DNA from: Oceanospirillaceae bacterium
GTDB lineage: Bacteria; Pseudomonadota; Gammaproteobacteria; Pseudomonadales; Balneatricaceae
Direction of reading: 5' to 3'
NCBI GenBank assembly: GCA_003523085.1
Contig: DPHD01000073.1
Span: 448-64,447 of the forward strand
Length of the DNA: 64,000 nucleotides
Below the pieces are notes generated by a model that saw only the letters and a list, made by a program, of their open reading frames with translations, was not told the DNA's origin and did not search any database. The translations under genes and the position numbers were made by a program. Positions 47,512 to 56,754 of the stretch are shown piece after piece; within the stretch, counting starts at the first letter, position 1; each line of letters begins with the position of its first letter.

Positions 47512-47997
47512 ATGGTAGTTATGGACGAACAAAAACGTTTGACTCAGGCTAATAACTTTTTGCAAATACTGCCCCATTGTAAAAAGTTAGGCATGAAAAT
47601 CATTACCGCCTCAGATGGCAAGCTCACCCTAGAATTACCTTACAATCCAGAAATATCAGGTATGGATCCTGAAGGTTACGTACATGGTGGTATTTTAACT
47701 ACCCTGATGGATACTGTTTGTGGTTTTTCCATTACCTCATCGTTACCTGTCCCAGAATTTTGCCCCACCTTAGATTTACGCATAGACCACATGCGCCGCG
47801 CTAATGCCAAAGGCTCTATTTTTGCCTGGGCCGAGTGTTACAAAATCACTCGTAGTGTGTGTTTTACCCGGGGTTATGCCTATCAAGACGACCCCAATGA
47901 CCCCATAGTTCATTGCGTAGCCACGTTTATGCGTAGTGGGAAAACGTGGGGCGCCGGCGGGTTTGTAAAAATAGGCTCGAAGGAGGCTATCCTATGA
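47512..47997 (+). CDS. PaaI-type hotdog thioesterase, first of a tandem pair
   Basis: 161 aa hotdog-fold protein with GYVHGGILTTLMDTVCGFSI, the PaaI/YdiI signature. LDLRIDHMRRANA lies in the second half. Such proteins hydrolyse aryl- or acyl-CoA. The true start could be 47512 or the ATG at 47521. Its last codons overlap the second thioesterase (ATGA). Confidence 0.88.
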   Translation: MVVMDEQKRLTQANNFLQILPHCKKLGMKIITASDGKLTLELPYNPEISGMDPEGYVHGGILTTLMDTVCGFSITSSLPVPEFCPTLDLRIDHMRRANAKGSIFAWAECYKITRSVCFTRGYAYQDDPNDPIVHCVATFMRSGKTWGAGGFVKIGSKEAIL

Positions 47998-48434
47998 ACC
48001 TCAAACAGCTCATACAAACCTGTAAACAGCACAGTGACTATAGCGCCATGCTCGACTTTATACCTTATGCAAAATTTATAGGAGTTGAGATTGTCCACGA
48101 CGAGCAAGGGTGGTTGTTTACCCTAGGTACGGAACCCAGCAATGTAGGCAACCCTATTTCGCCAGCCTTGCATGGCGGCGTAGTAGCGGGTTTTATGGAG
48201 GTCGCGGCTGCGTTGGCTCAAATGCTTACCACCCAGGAGCCTACACTGCCCAAAATCATAGATTTTTCTATTGATTACATTAGGGCCGGTAAGGTCAAAC
48301 CAACCTTTGCGCGCTGTACTTTGGTGCGTCAGGGTAAACGAATTGCTAACGTCCACGTTACTGCCTGGCAAGCTAACGTTGATGAACCCATTGCCACAGC
48401 TAGAGCCCACTTTTTATTAGGAGAATCAGCCTAA
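47994..48434 (+). CDS. PaaI-type hotdog thioesterase, second of a tandem pair
   Basis: 146 aa hotdog protein starting MNLKQLIQTCKQ, with a perfect AGGAGG 7 nt upstream that decides the ATG at 47994. The signature ALHGGVVAGFMEVAAALA replaces the usual acidic catalytic residue region seen in the first copy. It overlaps the first gene by 4 bp. The two may form a hetero-oligomer; this is inference. Confidence 0.86.
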   Translation: MNLKQLIQTCKQHSDYSAMLDFIPYAKFIGVEIVHDEQGWLFTLGTEPSNVGNPISPALHGGVVAGFMEVAAALAQMLTTQEPTLPKIIDFSIDYIRAGKVKPTFARCTLVRQGKRIANVHVTAWQANVDEPIATARAHFLLGESA

Positions 48435-48438
48435 GTGG

Positions 48439-48464
48439 CTTGAAATTAGGCGAGCTACCCCCAT
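48439..48464 (+). promoter_or_regulatory. Sigma-32 heat-shock promoter of htpG
   Basis: CTTGAAA (48439-48445), 13 bp, then CCCCAT (48459-48464) matches the RpoH consensus CTTGAAA-N11-16-CCCCAT very closely. The predicted leader, about 60 nt, contains AGCGCT-cta-AGCGCT, a short self-complementary stem. Confidence 0.88.
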
Positions 48465-48532
48465 CATCTTTGCCGTACTTGTTAATAAAGCGCTCTAAGC
48501 GCTGCACATGATCTACGGAGATGTAACCCCCC

Positions 48533-50434
48533 ATGAGCACCGAAACACAAACAGAAACATTAGGTTTTCAAACCGAAGTAAAGCAGTTATTACATTTGAT
48601 GATCCATTCCTTGTACAGCAACAAGGAAATCTTTTTACGTGAGCTTATTTCCAATGCCTCAGATGCGGCCGACAAAATGCGTTTTGCCGCGGTATCAGAC
48701 GGGAGTTTATATGGCGATGACAGTGATTTAGCCATTCGCATTAATTTTGATAAAGAAGCCAATACCTTGAGCATCAGCGACAATGGTATTGGTATGACCC
48801 GCGAAGATGTAATTTCTCATTTGGGCACCATTGCAAAATCAGGTACGTCTGAATTTTTGCAAAACCTTACGGGCGACCAACAAAAAGATTCGCAGCTAAT
48901 CGGACAGTTTGGTGTTGGTTTTTATTCTTCTTTCATCGTTGCCGATGAAGTTGAAGTCATCACCCGTAAAGCTGGGACGGAGATTTCTGAAGGCGTTTCT
49001 TGGCGCTCTAAAGGTGAAGGGGAGTTTGACATTGCTCAGGTTGAAAAAACCGGCCGTGGTACAGAAATCATCTTGCACCTTAAAGCCGATGAAAGTGAAT
49101 TTGCCGAAGGTTTCCGCCTGCGCAGCTTGGTACGTAAGTACTCAGACCACATTTCTATCCCTGTGATCATGATGAAAGAGCATTACGGTGAAGATGCGGA
49201 TAAGCAAGAGCCTGAAGAAGAAACCGTAAACTCAGCCACAGCCCTTTGGACTAAGTCTCGTTCAGAAGTCGAAGACGAACAGTACCACGAATTTTACAAA
49301 CACATCTCCCATGATTTCCAAGAGCCGTTAACTTGGTCTCATAACAAGGTGGAAGGCAAGCTAGAGTACACCAGCCTGTTGTACATTCCTGCCAAAGCAC
49401 CTATGGACATGTATCAGCGCGAAGCTAGTCGCGGCCTTAAGCTTTATGTTCAGCGCGTATTCATTATGGACGAAGCTGAGCAATTCTTGCCTATGTACTT
49501 ACGCTTTATGAAAGGCGTTGTAGACAGTAACGACTTGTCTTTGAACGTGTCTCGTGAAATTTTACAAAAAGACCCCGTCATCGACTCTATGCGTGCTGCG
49601 TTAACTAAGCGGGTATTGGATGTGTTGGAAAAAATGGCTAAGAAAAAGCCAGAGCAGTATGCCACTTTCTGGAAAGAATTTGGTCAGGTGATGAAAGAAG
49701 GCCCTGCAGAAGACCATGGCAACAAAGAAAAAATTGCCAATCTACTGCGGTTTGCTTCAAGTATGGATGATAAAATCGAGCAAATGCACAGCTTGGCCGA
49801 ATATAAAGGCCGTATGCAAGAAGGCCAAGACAAGATCTATTACGTGGTTGCCGACAACCACAACACGGCTAAAAATAGCCCACATCTAGAGATCTTCCGT
49901 AAGAAAGGCATCGAAGTGTTGTTGTTGTCTGAACGTGTAGACGAGTGGTTAATGTCGCACATGATGGAGTTTGACGGCACACCACTACAAGACGTGGCTA
50001 AAGGTGCTCTAGATCTGGGTGAAGTTGAAGACGAAGCCGAAAAGAAAGAGCAAGAAGAGCAAGCCAAGCAATACGAAGGCCTTGTAGAGCGCGTTAAAGG
50101 GTTACTAGAAGAGCAGGTTGAAAGTGTTCGTATTACTCACCGTTTGACCGATTCACCGGCCTGTTTGGTGGTTGGTGAAGATGATATGGGTCTGCAAATG
50201 CGCCGTATTATGGAGTCGGCAGGACAAGCCATGCCAGCCACCAAGCCTACTTTTGAGCTTAACCCTAGGCACCCATTGGTGGCTAAGTTAAACGACGAAG
50301 CCGATGAAGATCGTTTTGGCGAGTTAACCCGCGTACTGTTTGATCAAGCCCAGTTGGCTGAAGGTGGTCAGTTAGAAGATCCGGCGGCTTATGTGTCACG
50401 TTTGAACAAGTTGTTATTGGAACTAAGTGCTTAA
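48533..50434 (+). CDS. htpG: HtpG, bacterial Hsp90 chaperone
   Basis: ATP-dependent chaperone dimer in the cytoplasm. The GHKL ATPase part has [26 protein letters not shown] and [11 protein letters not shown]. The middle domain has [14 protein letters not shown] and [10 protein letters not shown], and the C-terminal dimerisation domain ends the protein. Length is 633 aa, like E. coli HtpG (624). A sigma-32 promoter lies upstream and a terminator overlaps the end. GGAG is 12 nt before the ATG, a long spacing. Confidence 0.97.
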   Translation: MSTETQTETLGFQTEVKQLLHLMIHSLYSNKEIFLRELISNASDAADKMRFAAVSDGSLYGDDSDLAIRINFDKEANTLSISDNGIGMTREDVISHLGTIAKSGTSEFLQNLTGDQQKDSQLIGQFGVGFYSSFIVADEVEVITRKAGTEISEGVSWRSKGEGEFDIAQVEKTGRGTEIILHLKADESEFAEGFRLRSLVRKYSDHISIPVIMMKEHYGEDADKQEPEEETVNSATALWTKSRSEVEDEQYHEFYKHISHDFQEPLTWSHNKVEGKLEYTSLLYIPAKAPMDMYQREASRGLKLYVQRVFIMDEAEQFLPMYLRFMKGVVDSNDLSLNVSREILQKDPVIDSMRAALTKRVLDVLEKMAKKKPEQYATFWKEFGQVMKEGPAEDHGNKEKIANLLRFASSMDDKIEQMHSLAEYKGRMQEGQDKIYYVVADNHNTAKNSPHLEIFRKKGIEVLLLSERVDEWLMSHMMEFDGTPLQDVAKGALDLGEVEDEAEKKEQEEQAKQYEGLVERVKGLLEEQVESVRITHRLTDSPACLVVGEDDMGLQMRRIMESAGQAMPATKPTFELNPRHPLVAKLNDEADEDRFGELTRVLFDQAQLAEGGQLEDPAAYVSRLNKLLLELSA

Positions 50435-50458
50435 TTAAGTTTCAATGCTGCTTAAATA

Positions 50459-50491
50459 GCCCTCGCCTAGAAGACTAGTCGGGAGCTTTTT
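50459..50491. terminator. Imperfect terminator between htpG and the LysR gene
   Basis: CCTCG-C-CTAG, loop AAGA, and CTAG-T-CGGGAG form an imperfect stem followed by CTTTTT. It overlaps the last codon of the convergent lysR gene. It probably ends htpG transcripts. Confidence 0.55.
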
Positions 50492-51419
50492 AGTGGGCCA
50501 AACATTGACCATCCAAGGTGCCATTGGCGCACAAGTCGGCCACCAAGCTGCTAAGTAACGAAGCCACGGCCTGCATGGCGTGGGACGGTGCTTGGGTGGA
50601 CAGTTGCACTAAAGAATGCACCCGCGAAATCGGTGGGTTGATTATTTTTGCAGACTGCAGTTCACCGAGGCGCAGTTCGGCAGCCATGACATCGAGTGGT
50701 AAAATAGCGTGTGCCATACCATGATGAGTCAAGCAGCGTAACGACAGCCCCGTGTCTTGTTGGTACTTAATGTTCAAAGGCAGCTGCGCCTGCAATGCAG
50801 CCTCGTCGATATGATGGCGCAAATTAAAGCCCTTACTGGGGGCTACTAATGGCAATCTTTGTAATTGAGAAAATTGGATGCAATCGTCCAACGCATACTG
50901 ATCTAAGTGTTTGCCGATAAGGTGCAGAGGCTCTCGGTACAAAGGAGTTACCTCTGCAGACAGTAGGTCTTCCGCCCCTGGGATAACCGCCATATCGACC
51001 TTGCCTTCCATCAACGCTTGGGCCGCATAGGTACTCATGGCATCGGTTACGCTGAGCGTAATGCTAGGGTACTGAACTGCACATCGTTGCAATAATGGTG
51101 CCAGTAAGGTGTAGGCTTTAGAGCCGTCTATCACCAGGCGAACTTCGCCGCGGGGAGAAAAAGAGCCTGAACTAACGTGGTCTTTAGCCGCCTCGACTTG
51201 GCGGGTGATGGTACGGGCGTGATCGATGAGTTTGCTACCGGCACCGGTCAAAGTCACTCCTTTAACACTGCGAATAAATAAAGCCACATCTAACTCGGCC
51301 TCTAAGTTCGCCATCTGCAGGCTTAGTGCGGGCTGCGCTACAAATAGTGCACGTGCGGCGGCCGACATGCTGCCCGTCTCGGCGATGGCTAGGAAATACT
51401 TTAGTTGCTTAAGGTTCAT
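50490..51419 (-). CDS. LysR-family transcriptional regulator
   Basis: 309 aa with an N-terminal winged helix, MNLKQLKYFLAIAETGSMS followed by ARALFVAQPALSLQM, and a periplasmic-binding-like effector domain from about residue 90. It is divergent from the dioxygenase gene with 116 bp between the starts, the classic LysR layout, so that pair is its likely target. A 6 bp inverted repeat lies in the gap. The effector is unknown. Confidence 0.92.
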   Translation of the reverse strand: MNLKQLKYFLAIAETGSMSAAARALFVAQPALSLQMANLEAELDVALFIRSVKGVTLTGAGSKLIDHARTITRQVEAAKDHVSSGSFSPRGEVRLVIDGSKAYTLLAPLLQRCAVQYPSITLSVTDAMSTYAAQALMEGKVDMAVIPGAEDLLSAEVTPLYREPLHLIGKHLDQYALDDCIQFSQLQRLPLVAPSKGFNLRHHIDEAALQAQLPLNIKYQQDTGLSLRCLTHHGMAHAILPLDVMAAELRLGELQSAKIINPPISRVHSLVQLSTQAPSHAMQAVASLLSSLVADLCANGTLDGQCLAH

Positions 51420-51445
51420 TTGATGCGCCTATATTTATAAGAAAA

Positions 51446-51465
51446 AACTATAGATATCCATAGTT
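51446..51465. promoter_or_regulatory. Inverted repeat in the LysR / dioxygenase intergenic region
   Basis: AACTAT-agatatcc-ATAGTT is a perfect 6 bp inverted repeat with an 8 bp spacer. It lies 27 bp from the lysR ATG and 71 bp from the dioxygenase ATG and contains T-N11-A-like symmetry typical of LysR sites. Confidence 0.55.
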
Positions 51466-51535
51466 ATTATGTATTTTTTATATCATGAAAAAACCACTAG
51501 AGTAAACCCACATTAAACAATAAAAGGTGGAATTG

Positions 51536-52579
51536 ATGTCTAAGGACTTCGCAGGAGTAGGCAAGCAAATGCAACCCATTACCGGCCCGGCTGTTTGGGA
51601 CCGTCAACAAATTGAAGCTGATTCAAGCTGGTTGTTTCAACTGTCTGAGGCAACCTTACAAGAGCTTGATATAGCGCTTAAAAAGTTCGGTGAAGGCGAT
51701 ATCGAGTTTTCAACATTGACACAATCGGATTTTATATTGCCTTCGTTTAGCGATACTGCAGCAGCTATGCAAGAAACATTGGGTTACGGCCGTGGGTTGG
51801 CGAAATTATCTGGTTTTGACGTCACCCGTTACACTGTTGAACAAGTCAAGTTAGCTTACTTTGGCATCTCTTTGCACTTGGGCATCCCGGTGTCACAAAG
51901 CTACCGAGGAGATTACATTGGTGAAGTGATTGACAAACAAGACCCGGTAGATCGTCGTCCATATCACAATGGTGGTGAGTTCATTATGCACCGCGACCCA
52001 ACGGCCGATTTGGTGGGGTTGATGTCGATTCGCAAGGGCAAAACCGGCGGTTTAAGCCGAGTAATGAGTGCCGCCACGGTACACAACGTTTTATTGGCTG
52101 AAAAACCCGAACTCATGTCGACCTTGTATCAGGGCTATCCCTATATGCGCACCACCCCCGATCGAGGCGACACCGAACTCTATACCCCTTATAAAATTCC
52201 GGTATTTAAATTTGCTGATAAAGGCGAGTTTATAGCCCATTACATCCCTGGTTTTAGTGAGTTTTACCAAGAGCGCGATGGTATGGCCAGTGACCATATT
52301 GAAGTTACCGCACAGACCGCAATCAAAGACGTGTTATGGTATCGCCCTGAGTTATACTTAGAAACGATGTTGCAACCCGGTGACATGCAGTTTGTAAACA
52401 ACCGCTTTCTTATGCATGCACGCACCGACTATGAAGACTGGGACGAGCCGTCTAAGTACCGTTTACTGTTACGCATATGGATGCAGCTACCTGGCTTGAG
52501 TGTGGTGCCCGATGACATGCAGCACTTCGTCAACCGCGATCGTGCCGACGGTGGTATCGCCAAATCTAACCCAAAATAA
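51536..52579 (+). CDS. TauD/TfdA-family Fe(II)/2-oxoglutarate dioxygenase of unknown substrate
   Basis: 347 aa from the ATG at 51536 (AAGGTGG upstream). The iron-binding HxD is His152 and Asp154 in FIMHRDPTADL, the distal His is in FLMHARTDYEDW, and the 2-oxoglutarate Arg is likely in YRLLLRIWMQL. It is not taurine dioxygenase TauD and not CsiD by remembered sequence. It sits 19 bp upstream of a FAD 2-hydroxyacid dehydrogenase-like gene, so the two probably act in one pathway: hydroxylation then oxidation is an inference. It is controlled by the divergent LysR gene. Confidence 0.85.
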   Translation: MSKDFAGVGKQMQPITGPAVWDRQQIEADSSWLFQLSEATLQELDIALKKFGEGDIEFSTLTQSDFILPSFSDTAAAMQETLGYGRGLAKLSGFDVTRYTVEQVKLAYFGISLHLGIPVSQSYRGDYIGEVIDKQDPVDRRPYHNGGEFIMHRDPTADLVGLMSIRKGKTGGLSRVMSAATVHNVLLAEKPELMSTLYQGYPYMRTTPDRGDTELYTPYKIPVFKFADKGEFIAHYIPGFSEFYQERDGMASDHIEVTAQTAIKDVLWYRPELYLETMLQPGDMQFVNNRFLMHARTDYEDWDEPSKYRLLLRIWMQLPGLSVVPDDMQHFVNRDRADGGIAKSNPK

Positions 52580-52598
52580 TATCCTTGGAAATGACTCG

Positions 52599-53978
52599 AT
52601 GACTGCAATAAAAGAAGGTCTTGCAAAGCTAAAAAGCGTGTTTGGTGATCGCTATAGTGACAATAGCAATATCCGTCAAGAACATGGTGCGGGCGAAGGT
52701 TACATTAGTGACGCCATGCCTGAAGCGGTACTCATGCTGGATAGCACAGAGGCCGTTGCTACGGCAGTAGGTATTTGTAGCGACTACGCTATACCGGTAA
52801 TCCCGTTTGGTGCTGGCACCTCCTTGGAGGGACAGCTTGTGGCTGTTAACGGTGGTGTAAGTATTGATTTAACTGGTATGGACCAAGTGTTAGAAATCAA
52901 TGCCGAAGACTTTGACGTTAAACTGCAAGCGGGTGTGACTCGCGAAGCGCTCAATTACGAACTCAAGACCAGTGGTTTGTTTTTCCCACTTGATCCTGGC
53001 GCTAACGCTAGTTTGGGCGGCATGGCGTCTACGCGCGCATCCGGCACCAACGCCGTACGTTATGGCACTATGAAAGAAGTGGTGCTGGGTCTTACGGTAG
53101 TCACGCCTAATGGCGATATCATTCAAACCGGAGGTCGCGCCAGAAAGAGTGCTGCTGGCTACGATTTAACCCATTTATATGTTGGTGCCGAAGGCACCCT
53201 AGGTATTATTACCGAACTTCGGTTACGCATCTTCCCTGTGCCCGAACAAATTCGCTCTGCGGTGTGTGGGTTTGCCAGCGTCAACGACGCCGCTCAGTGT
53301 GTAATTGAATGTATGCAGCTAGCGGTGCCCATGGCCCGTATTGAGTTGCTTAACAGTTGCCAAATGGGCGCCTGTATTGATTATTCAAAGCTACAAGACT
53401 TTACGGCTCAACCCACTTTGTTTATGGAATTTCACGGTTCTAAAGCCAGCGTTGATGAACAAATTGAGCTGGTGGAGTCGGTGGCCCAAGAGTATGGCGC
53501 ACAGGGTTTTCGCTGGGCCGAAACGTTGGAACAACGTAACCAGCTATGGACGGCTCGGCATAAAGCCTACTTTGCCGGCATGGCACTTAATCCCGGTGCT
53601 AGTGTCATTAGTACCGACGTGTGTGTGCCCATCTCTAAATTAGCGGACTGCATTGGACTAGCAGAAGCCAAAGCTTTGGAATTAGGGTTTAATTGTCCAC
53701 TGGTGGGGCATGTGGGCGATGGCAATTTCCATCTGTTAATTCCATTTTACCCAGACAACCAAGCCCAAGTGTTGGCTGCTAAACAATTGAGCCACTATTT
53801 AGTCCAACAAGCGTTGGCATTACAGGGCACTTGTACCGGTGAACATGGCATTGGACTTAGAAAAATGGACTATTTAATTGAGGAGCATGGCGCTAAAGCT
53901 GTACACACTATGGCCTTAATTAAACGTGCCCTGGATCCTAAAAATATTATGAATCCGGGCAAGATATTTGAACTATAA
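52599..53978 (+). CDS. FAD-linked 2-hydroxyacid dehydrogenase, GlcD/D-lactate dehydrogenase family
   Basis: 459 aa from the ATG at 52599. The FAD PCMH domain holds IPFGAGTSLEGQLV and GGMASTRASGTNAVRYGT. The FAD-oxidase C domain has LVGHVGDGNFHLL and TGEHGIGLRKMDYL, the metal and substrate site region. Relatives include D-lactate dehydrogenase (cytochrome), D-2-hydroxyglutarate dehydrogenase and glycolate oxidase GlcD. No GlcE or GlcF subunit genes follow. An upstream in-frame extension into the dioxygenase gene was rejected. The exact 2-hydroxy acid is unknown. Confidence 0.88.
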   Translation: MTAIKEGLAKLKSVFGDRYSDNSNIRQEHGAGEGYISDAMPEAVLMLDSTEAVATAVGICSDYAIPVIPFGAGTSLEGQLVAVNGGVSIDLTGMDQVLEINAEDFDVKLQAGVTREALNYELKTSGLFFPLDPGANASLGGMASTRASGTNAVRYGTMKEVVLGLTVVTPNGDIIQTGGRARKSAAGYDLTHLYVGAEGTLGIITELRLRIFPVPEQIRSAVCGFASVNDAAQCVIECMQLAVPMARIELLNSCQMGACIDYSKLQDFTAQPTLFMEFHGSKASVDEQIELVESVAQEYGAQGFRWAETLEQRNQLWTARHKAYFAGMALNPGASVISTDVCVPISKLADCIGLAEAKALELGFNCPLVGHVGDGNFHLLIPFYPDNQAQVLAAKQLSHYLVQQALALQGTCTGEHGIGLRKMDYLIEEHGAKAVHTMALIKRALDPKNIMNPGKIFEL

Positions 53979-54299
53979 CTAAGAGCAATATAGCTCGTGT
54001 AAGGTTTGAATAACTTTAGACGCCCGTACGTCCGACAAGGAGTAATAGATGGTTTGTGATTCCCTACGGGTCTTTACCAAACCATCTTTACGCAATACCG
54101 CAAGGTGTTGCGATAAGGCCGACTGGCTGAGGTCTAAGTGGTCATTGAGTTCAGTAACAGAAAGCTCTGTGCCATCCAAGTTACACAAGATCAGCAAGCG
54201 ACTCTCATTAGCTATGGCTTTGAGCATGGTAGCCGCAATTTTGGCGTTACTTTTAAGGTCGTCAGCCGCTTGATTAGAGGGTTGGGTGTGAGTTGCCAT
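53979..54299 (-). CDS. ArsR-family winged-helix regulator
   Basis: 106 aa with a winged helix: LKAIANESRLLILCNL, then LSQSALSQHLAVLRKDGLV and TRRESQTIYYSL. Only a few cysteines are present (one in ILCNL and one near the C-terminus in LYCS), so a sulfur- or redox-sensing role of the BigR/SqrR type is possible but not shown. It ends one base from the convergent dehydrogenase stop. A 5 bp inverted repeat precedes its start. Confidence 0.9.
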   Translation of the reverse strand: MATHTQPSNQAADDLKSNAKIAATMLKAIANESRLLILCNLDGTELSVTELNDHLDLSQSALSQHLAVLRKDGLVKTRRESQTIYYSLSDVRASKVIQTLHELYCS

Positions 54300-54313
54300 G
54301 GGCGATTATCTCC

Positions 54314-54329
54314 GCACTTATATTAGTGC
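54314..54329. promoter_or_regulatory. Inverted repeat upstream of the ArsR gene
   Basis: GCACT-tatatt-AGTGC is a perfect 5 bp inverted repeat, 15 bp upstream of the ArsR ATG on its coding strand, in AT-rich DNA. It is a plausible autoregulatory operator. Confidence 0.5.
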
Positions 54330-54459
54330 TTGTTGAGTCTGAGGGTATACGATTGATTAATTGTAGGCCAAATATTAATAGGTACAATAATTAAGTCTAA
54401 AATATTAGAAGCTTCATTATAACCAAATAACATATGCTTTGTAATTGATATGTCATTTA

Positions 54460-55272
54460 TCATAGGTCTAGGCGCACAAAAATAGGGCAGTGGTCCGACG
54501 GTTTTTCCATGCCGCGGATGTCATAATCGATTCCCGCTTCGCTGACTTGGCACTGTAGGCTTTGAGTGAGTAATATCTGATCAATTCGAAGGCCGCGGCG
54601 CGGCTCTCGATCGAAGCCTTTGCTACGATAGTCAAACCAGGAGTACTGTTGTTCATGGGGGTGTAGCGCTCGGTAACTGTCTGTCAAACCAAACTCCATC
54701 AAACTCGATAGCCATTCCCGTTCAACGGGTTGGAAGCTGGCTTTACCGGTTTTTAACCAGCGTTTACGGTTGTCATCGCCGATACCAATATCAACATCGC
54801 TGGCGGCTATATTAATGTCACCCATCACCACAATATGATCACTGTTGTGGTATTCGTCTGCAAGTAATTGGGTGAGGCCTGCATAAAAATTTCTTTTAGC
54901 CGGGAATTTTGTGGCGTGGTCGATGTTTTCACCTTGCGGGAAATAGCCATTAAGAACCGTCATGGTGTCACCATTGGGTAACTGCAATAGCGCACCCACC
55001 AGTCGTTTTTGCGATTCCTCAGTGTCTCCGGGCAGGCCTTTAATGGTCTTTAAAATGGGCAGGTTGGTCATTAGCGCAACCCCATAATGGCCTTTTTGAC
55101 CATGAAATATGGTTTCGTAGCCTAAGCGTTGGGTCTCGGCGACGGGAAATTCAAGGTCTTGTACTTTAGTTTCTTGCAGGCCGATGACGGCGGGTAAGTA
55201 TTGCTCACTGATGGCATCGAGTTGCGCAATACGCGCACGGATACTGTTAATGTTAAAAGAAATTAGGTACAT
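54460..55272 (-). CDS. xthA: Exodeoxyribonuclease III
   Basis: AP endonuclease and 3'-5' exonuclease of base-excision repair. The ATG at 55272 gives 270 aa starting MYLISFNINSIRARI, like E. coli XthA (268 aa). Catalytic motifs are LQETKVQD, GYFPQGEN, VVMGDINIAASDVDIG, RIDQILL and the terminal SDHCPIFV. A frame reading further upstream (to 55671) adds 133 codons with no homology and runs over the divergent gor gene, so it was not used. Confidence 0.96.
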   Translation of the reverse strand: MYLISFNINSIRARIAQLDAISEQYLPAVIGLQETKVQDLEFPVAETQRLGYETIFHGQKGHYGVALMTNLPILKTIKGLPGDTEESQKRLVGALLQLPNGDTMTVLNGYFPQGENIDHATKFPAKRNFYAGLTQLLADEYHNSDHIVVMGDINIAASDVDIGIGDDNRKRWLKTGKASFQPVEREWLSSLMEFGLTDSYRALHPHEQQYSWFDYRSKGFDREPRRGLRIDQILLTQSLQCQVSEAGIDYDIRGMEKPSDHCPIFVRLDL

Positions 55273-55404
55273 AAGGAAAACTCGAGTTAAATGATTTAAA
55301 ACCGACAAAGCCAGCCAAAGACTGCTAAGCTTTGCGGCTATTGTAATGTAAGTGCGGCAAGGAATGTAGCTTGGCGTTGTCGCCACGACTAGAGAACAAA
55401 AGAT

Positions 55405-56754
55405 ATGAGTTATGATTTCGATGTGTTTGTCATTGGTGCCGGCTCTGGTGGTGTGAGGACAGCACGCATGGCCGCCGCCGCAGGCGCAAAAGTAGCTGTG
55501 GCAGATGACCGCGCATTGGGTGGCACCTGTGTTAACGTCGGTTGTGTGCCTAAAAAATTGTATACCTACGCTAGCCACTTTAGCCATGATTTCGAAAATG
55601 CTCAGGGGTTTGGCTGGCAGGTACCTGCCGTTACATTTGATTGGCCCACCTTGGTGGCCAACAAAAAACAAGAAATTAGCCGTCTAAATACCATCTATGG
55701 CAACTTATTAAACAACTCAGGTGCACAAATTATTGCCGGTTATGCGCAGTTAAAAGATGCCCATACAGTGACCGTGTCAGGCCAAGATTACACGGCCCAG
55801 CGCATCGTTATTGCCACCGGTGGCACGCCTAATATCCCAGCGGTTGATTACGCCGATTTACTTATTAGCTCCGATCAAATATTTGACTTGCCCGAGTTTC
55901 CTAAACGCTTGCTGGTGGTGGGTGCAGGTTACATTGCCCTTGAGTTTGCCTGCATTTTCCAAGGTTTAGGTAGCCAGGTTGAAGTGTCTTACCGCGGTGA
56001 CTTGATAATGCGTGGGTTCGATCAAGACGTACGTCAGTTCGTCGACCAAGAAATGCGTAAACAGGGGATCGTGTTAACTTACCAAAGCCAGATCGAAAAT
56101 GTAGAAAAGCAGGCTGACGGCAGCTTGTTGGTGACCTTTAACGATGGTTCCAAGCGTCTCGTCGACCAAGTGCTTATGGCCATTGGGCGCAACCCACGCC
56201 TGCAGGGTATTGGCCTTGAACGTTTGGGAATCGAAACCACAGCCAGTGGTGTCATTGCCGTCAACGCTAAGTTCCAAACCAACATCAACAGTATTTATGC
56301 CCTGGGTGACGTCACTGGAGGCATTGAGCTTACGCCGGTGGCTTTGGCTGAAGCCATGACTTTGGTCAACCATTGGTATGGAGACGGTACGAAAACAATG
56401 GATTACGAGTTTATACCCACCGCCGTATTCACTCAGCCCAACGTGGGTACCATTGGCTTAACCGAGCAACAAGCCCGCGATCAATATTCCCAGATAGAGG
56501 TGTACAGCTCCGACTTTAAACCCATGAAACACACCCTTAGTGGTAGCGATGAGCGTAGCTTTATGAAGCTCATTGTGGATAAGACCAGTGATAGAGTGAT
56601 CGGTTTACACATTGTCGGAGAAGGTGCTGGAGAAATGTTGCAAGGTTTTGGTGTGGCAATAAAAGCCGGTGCCACTAAAGCCGATTTCGATGCCACCATT
56701 GGCATTCATCCAACCAGTGCTGAGGAATTAGTCACCATGAGAGTGCCGAATTGA
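55405..56754 (+). CDS. gor: Glutathione reductase
   Basis: NADPH-dependent FAD enzyme that regenerates reduced glutathione. The FAD motif is VIGAGSGGVRTA and the redox-active disulfide is Cys42/Cys47 in GGTCVNVGCVPKKL. The NADPH fold is VVGAGYIALEFA, with the arginine-bearing SYRGDLIMRGFD after it. The catalytic His-Glu is near IGIHPTSAEEL. It has 449 aa (E. coli 450). It is divergent from xthA; this and gloB, frmA and fghA make glutathione a theme of the window. Confidence 0.96.
   Translation: MSYDFDVFVIGAGSGGVRTARMAAAAGAKVAVADDRALGGTCVNVGCVPKKLYTYASHFSHDFENAQGFGWQVPAVTFDWPTLVANKKQEISRLNTIYGNLLNNSGAQIIAGYAQLKDAHTVTVSGQDYTAQRIVIATGGTPNIPAVDYADLLISSDQIFDLPEFPKRLLVVGAGYIALEFACIFQGLGSQVEVSYRGDLIMRGFDQDVRQFVDQEMRKQGIVLTYQSQIENVEKQADGSLLVTFNDGSKRLVDQVLMAIGRNPRLQGIGLERLGIETTASGVIAVNAKFQTNINSIYALGDVTGGIELTPVALAEAMTLVNHWYGDGTKTMDYEFIPTAVFTQPNVGTIGLTEQQARDQYSQIEVYSSDFKPMKHTLSGSDERSFMKLIVDKTSDRVIGLHIVGEGAGEMLQGFGVAIKAGATKADFDATIGIHPTSAEELVTMRVPN

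Noticed and set aside
54460..55671. A 403-codon frame that extends xthA by 133 residues at the N-terminus
   Set aside because: The extra part has no similarity to XthA, overlaps the divergent gor gene, and the ATG at 55272 reproduces the E. coli N-terminus and length.
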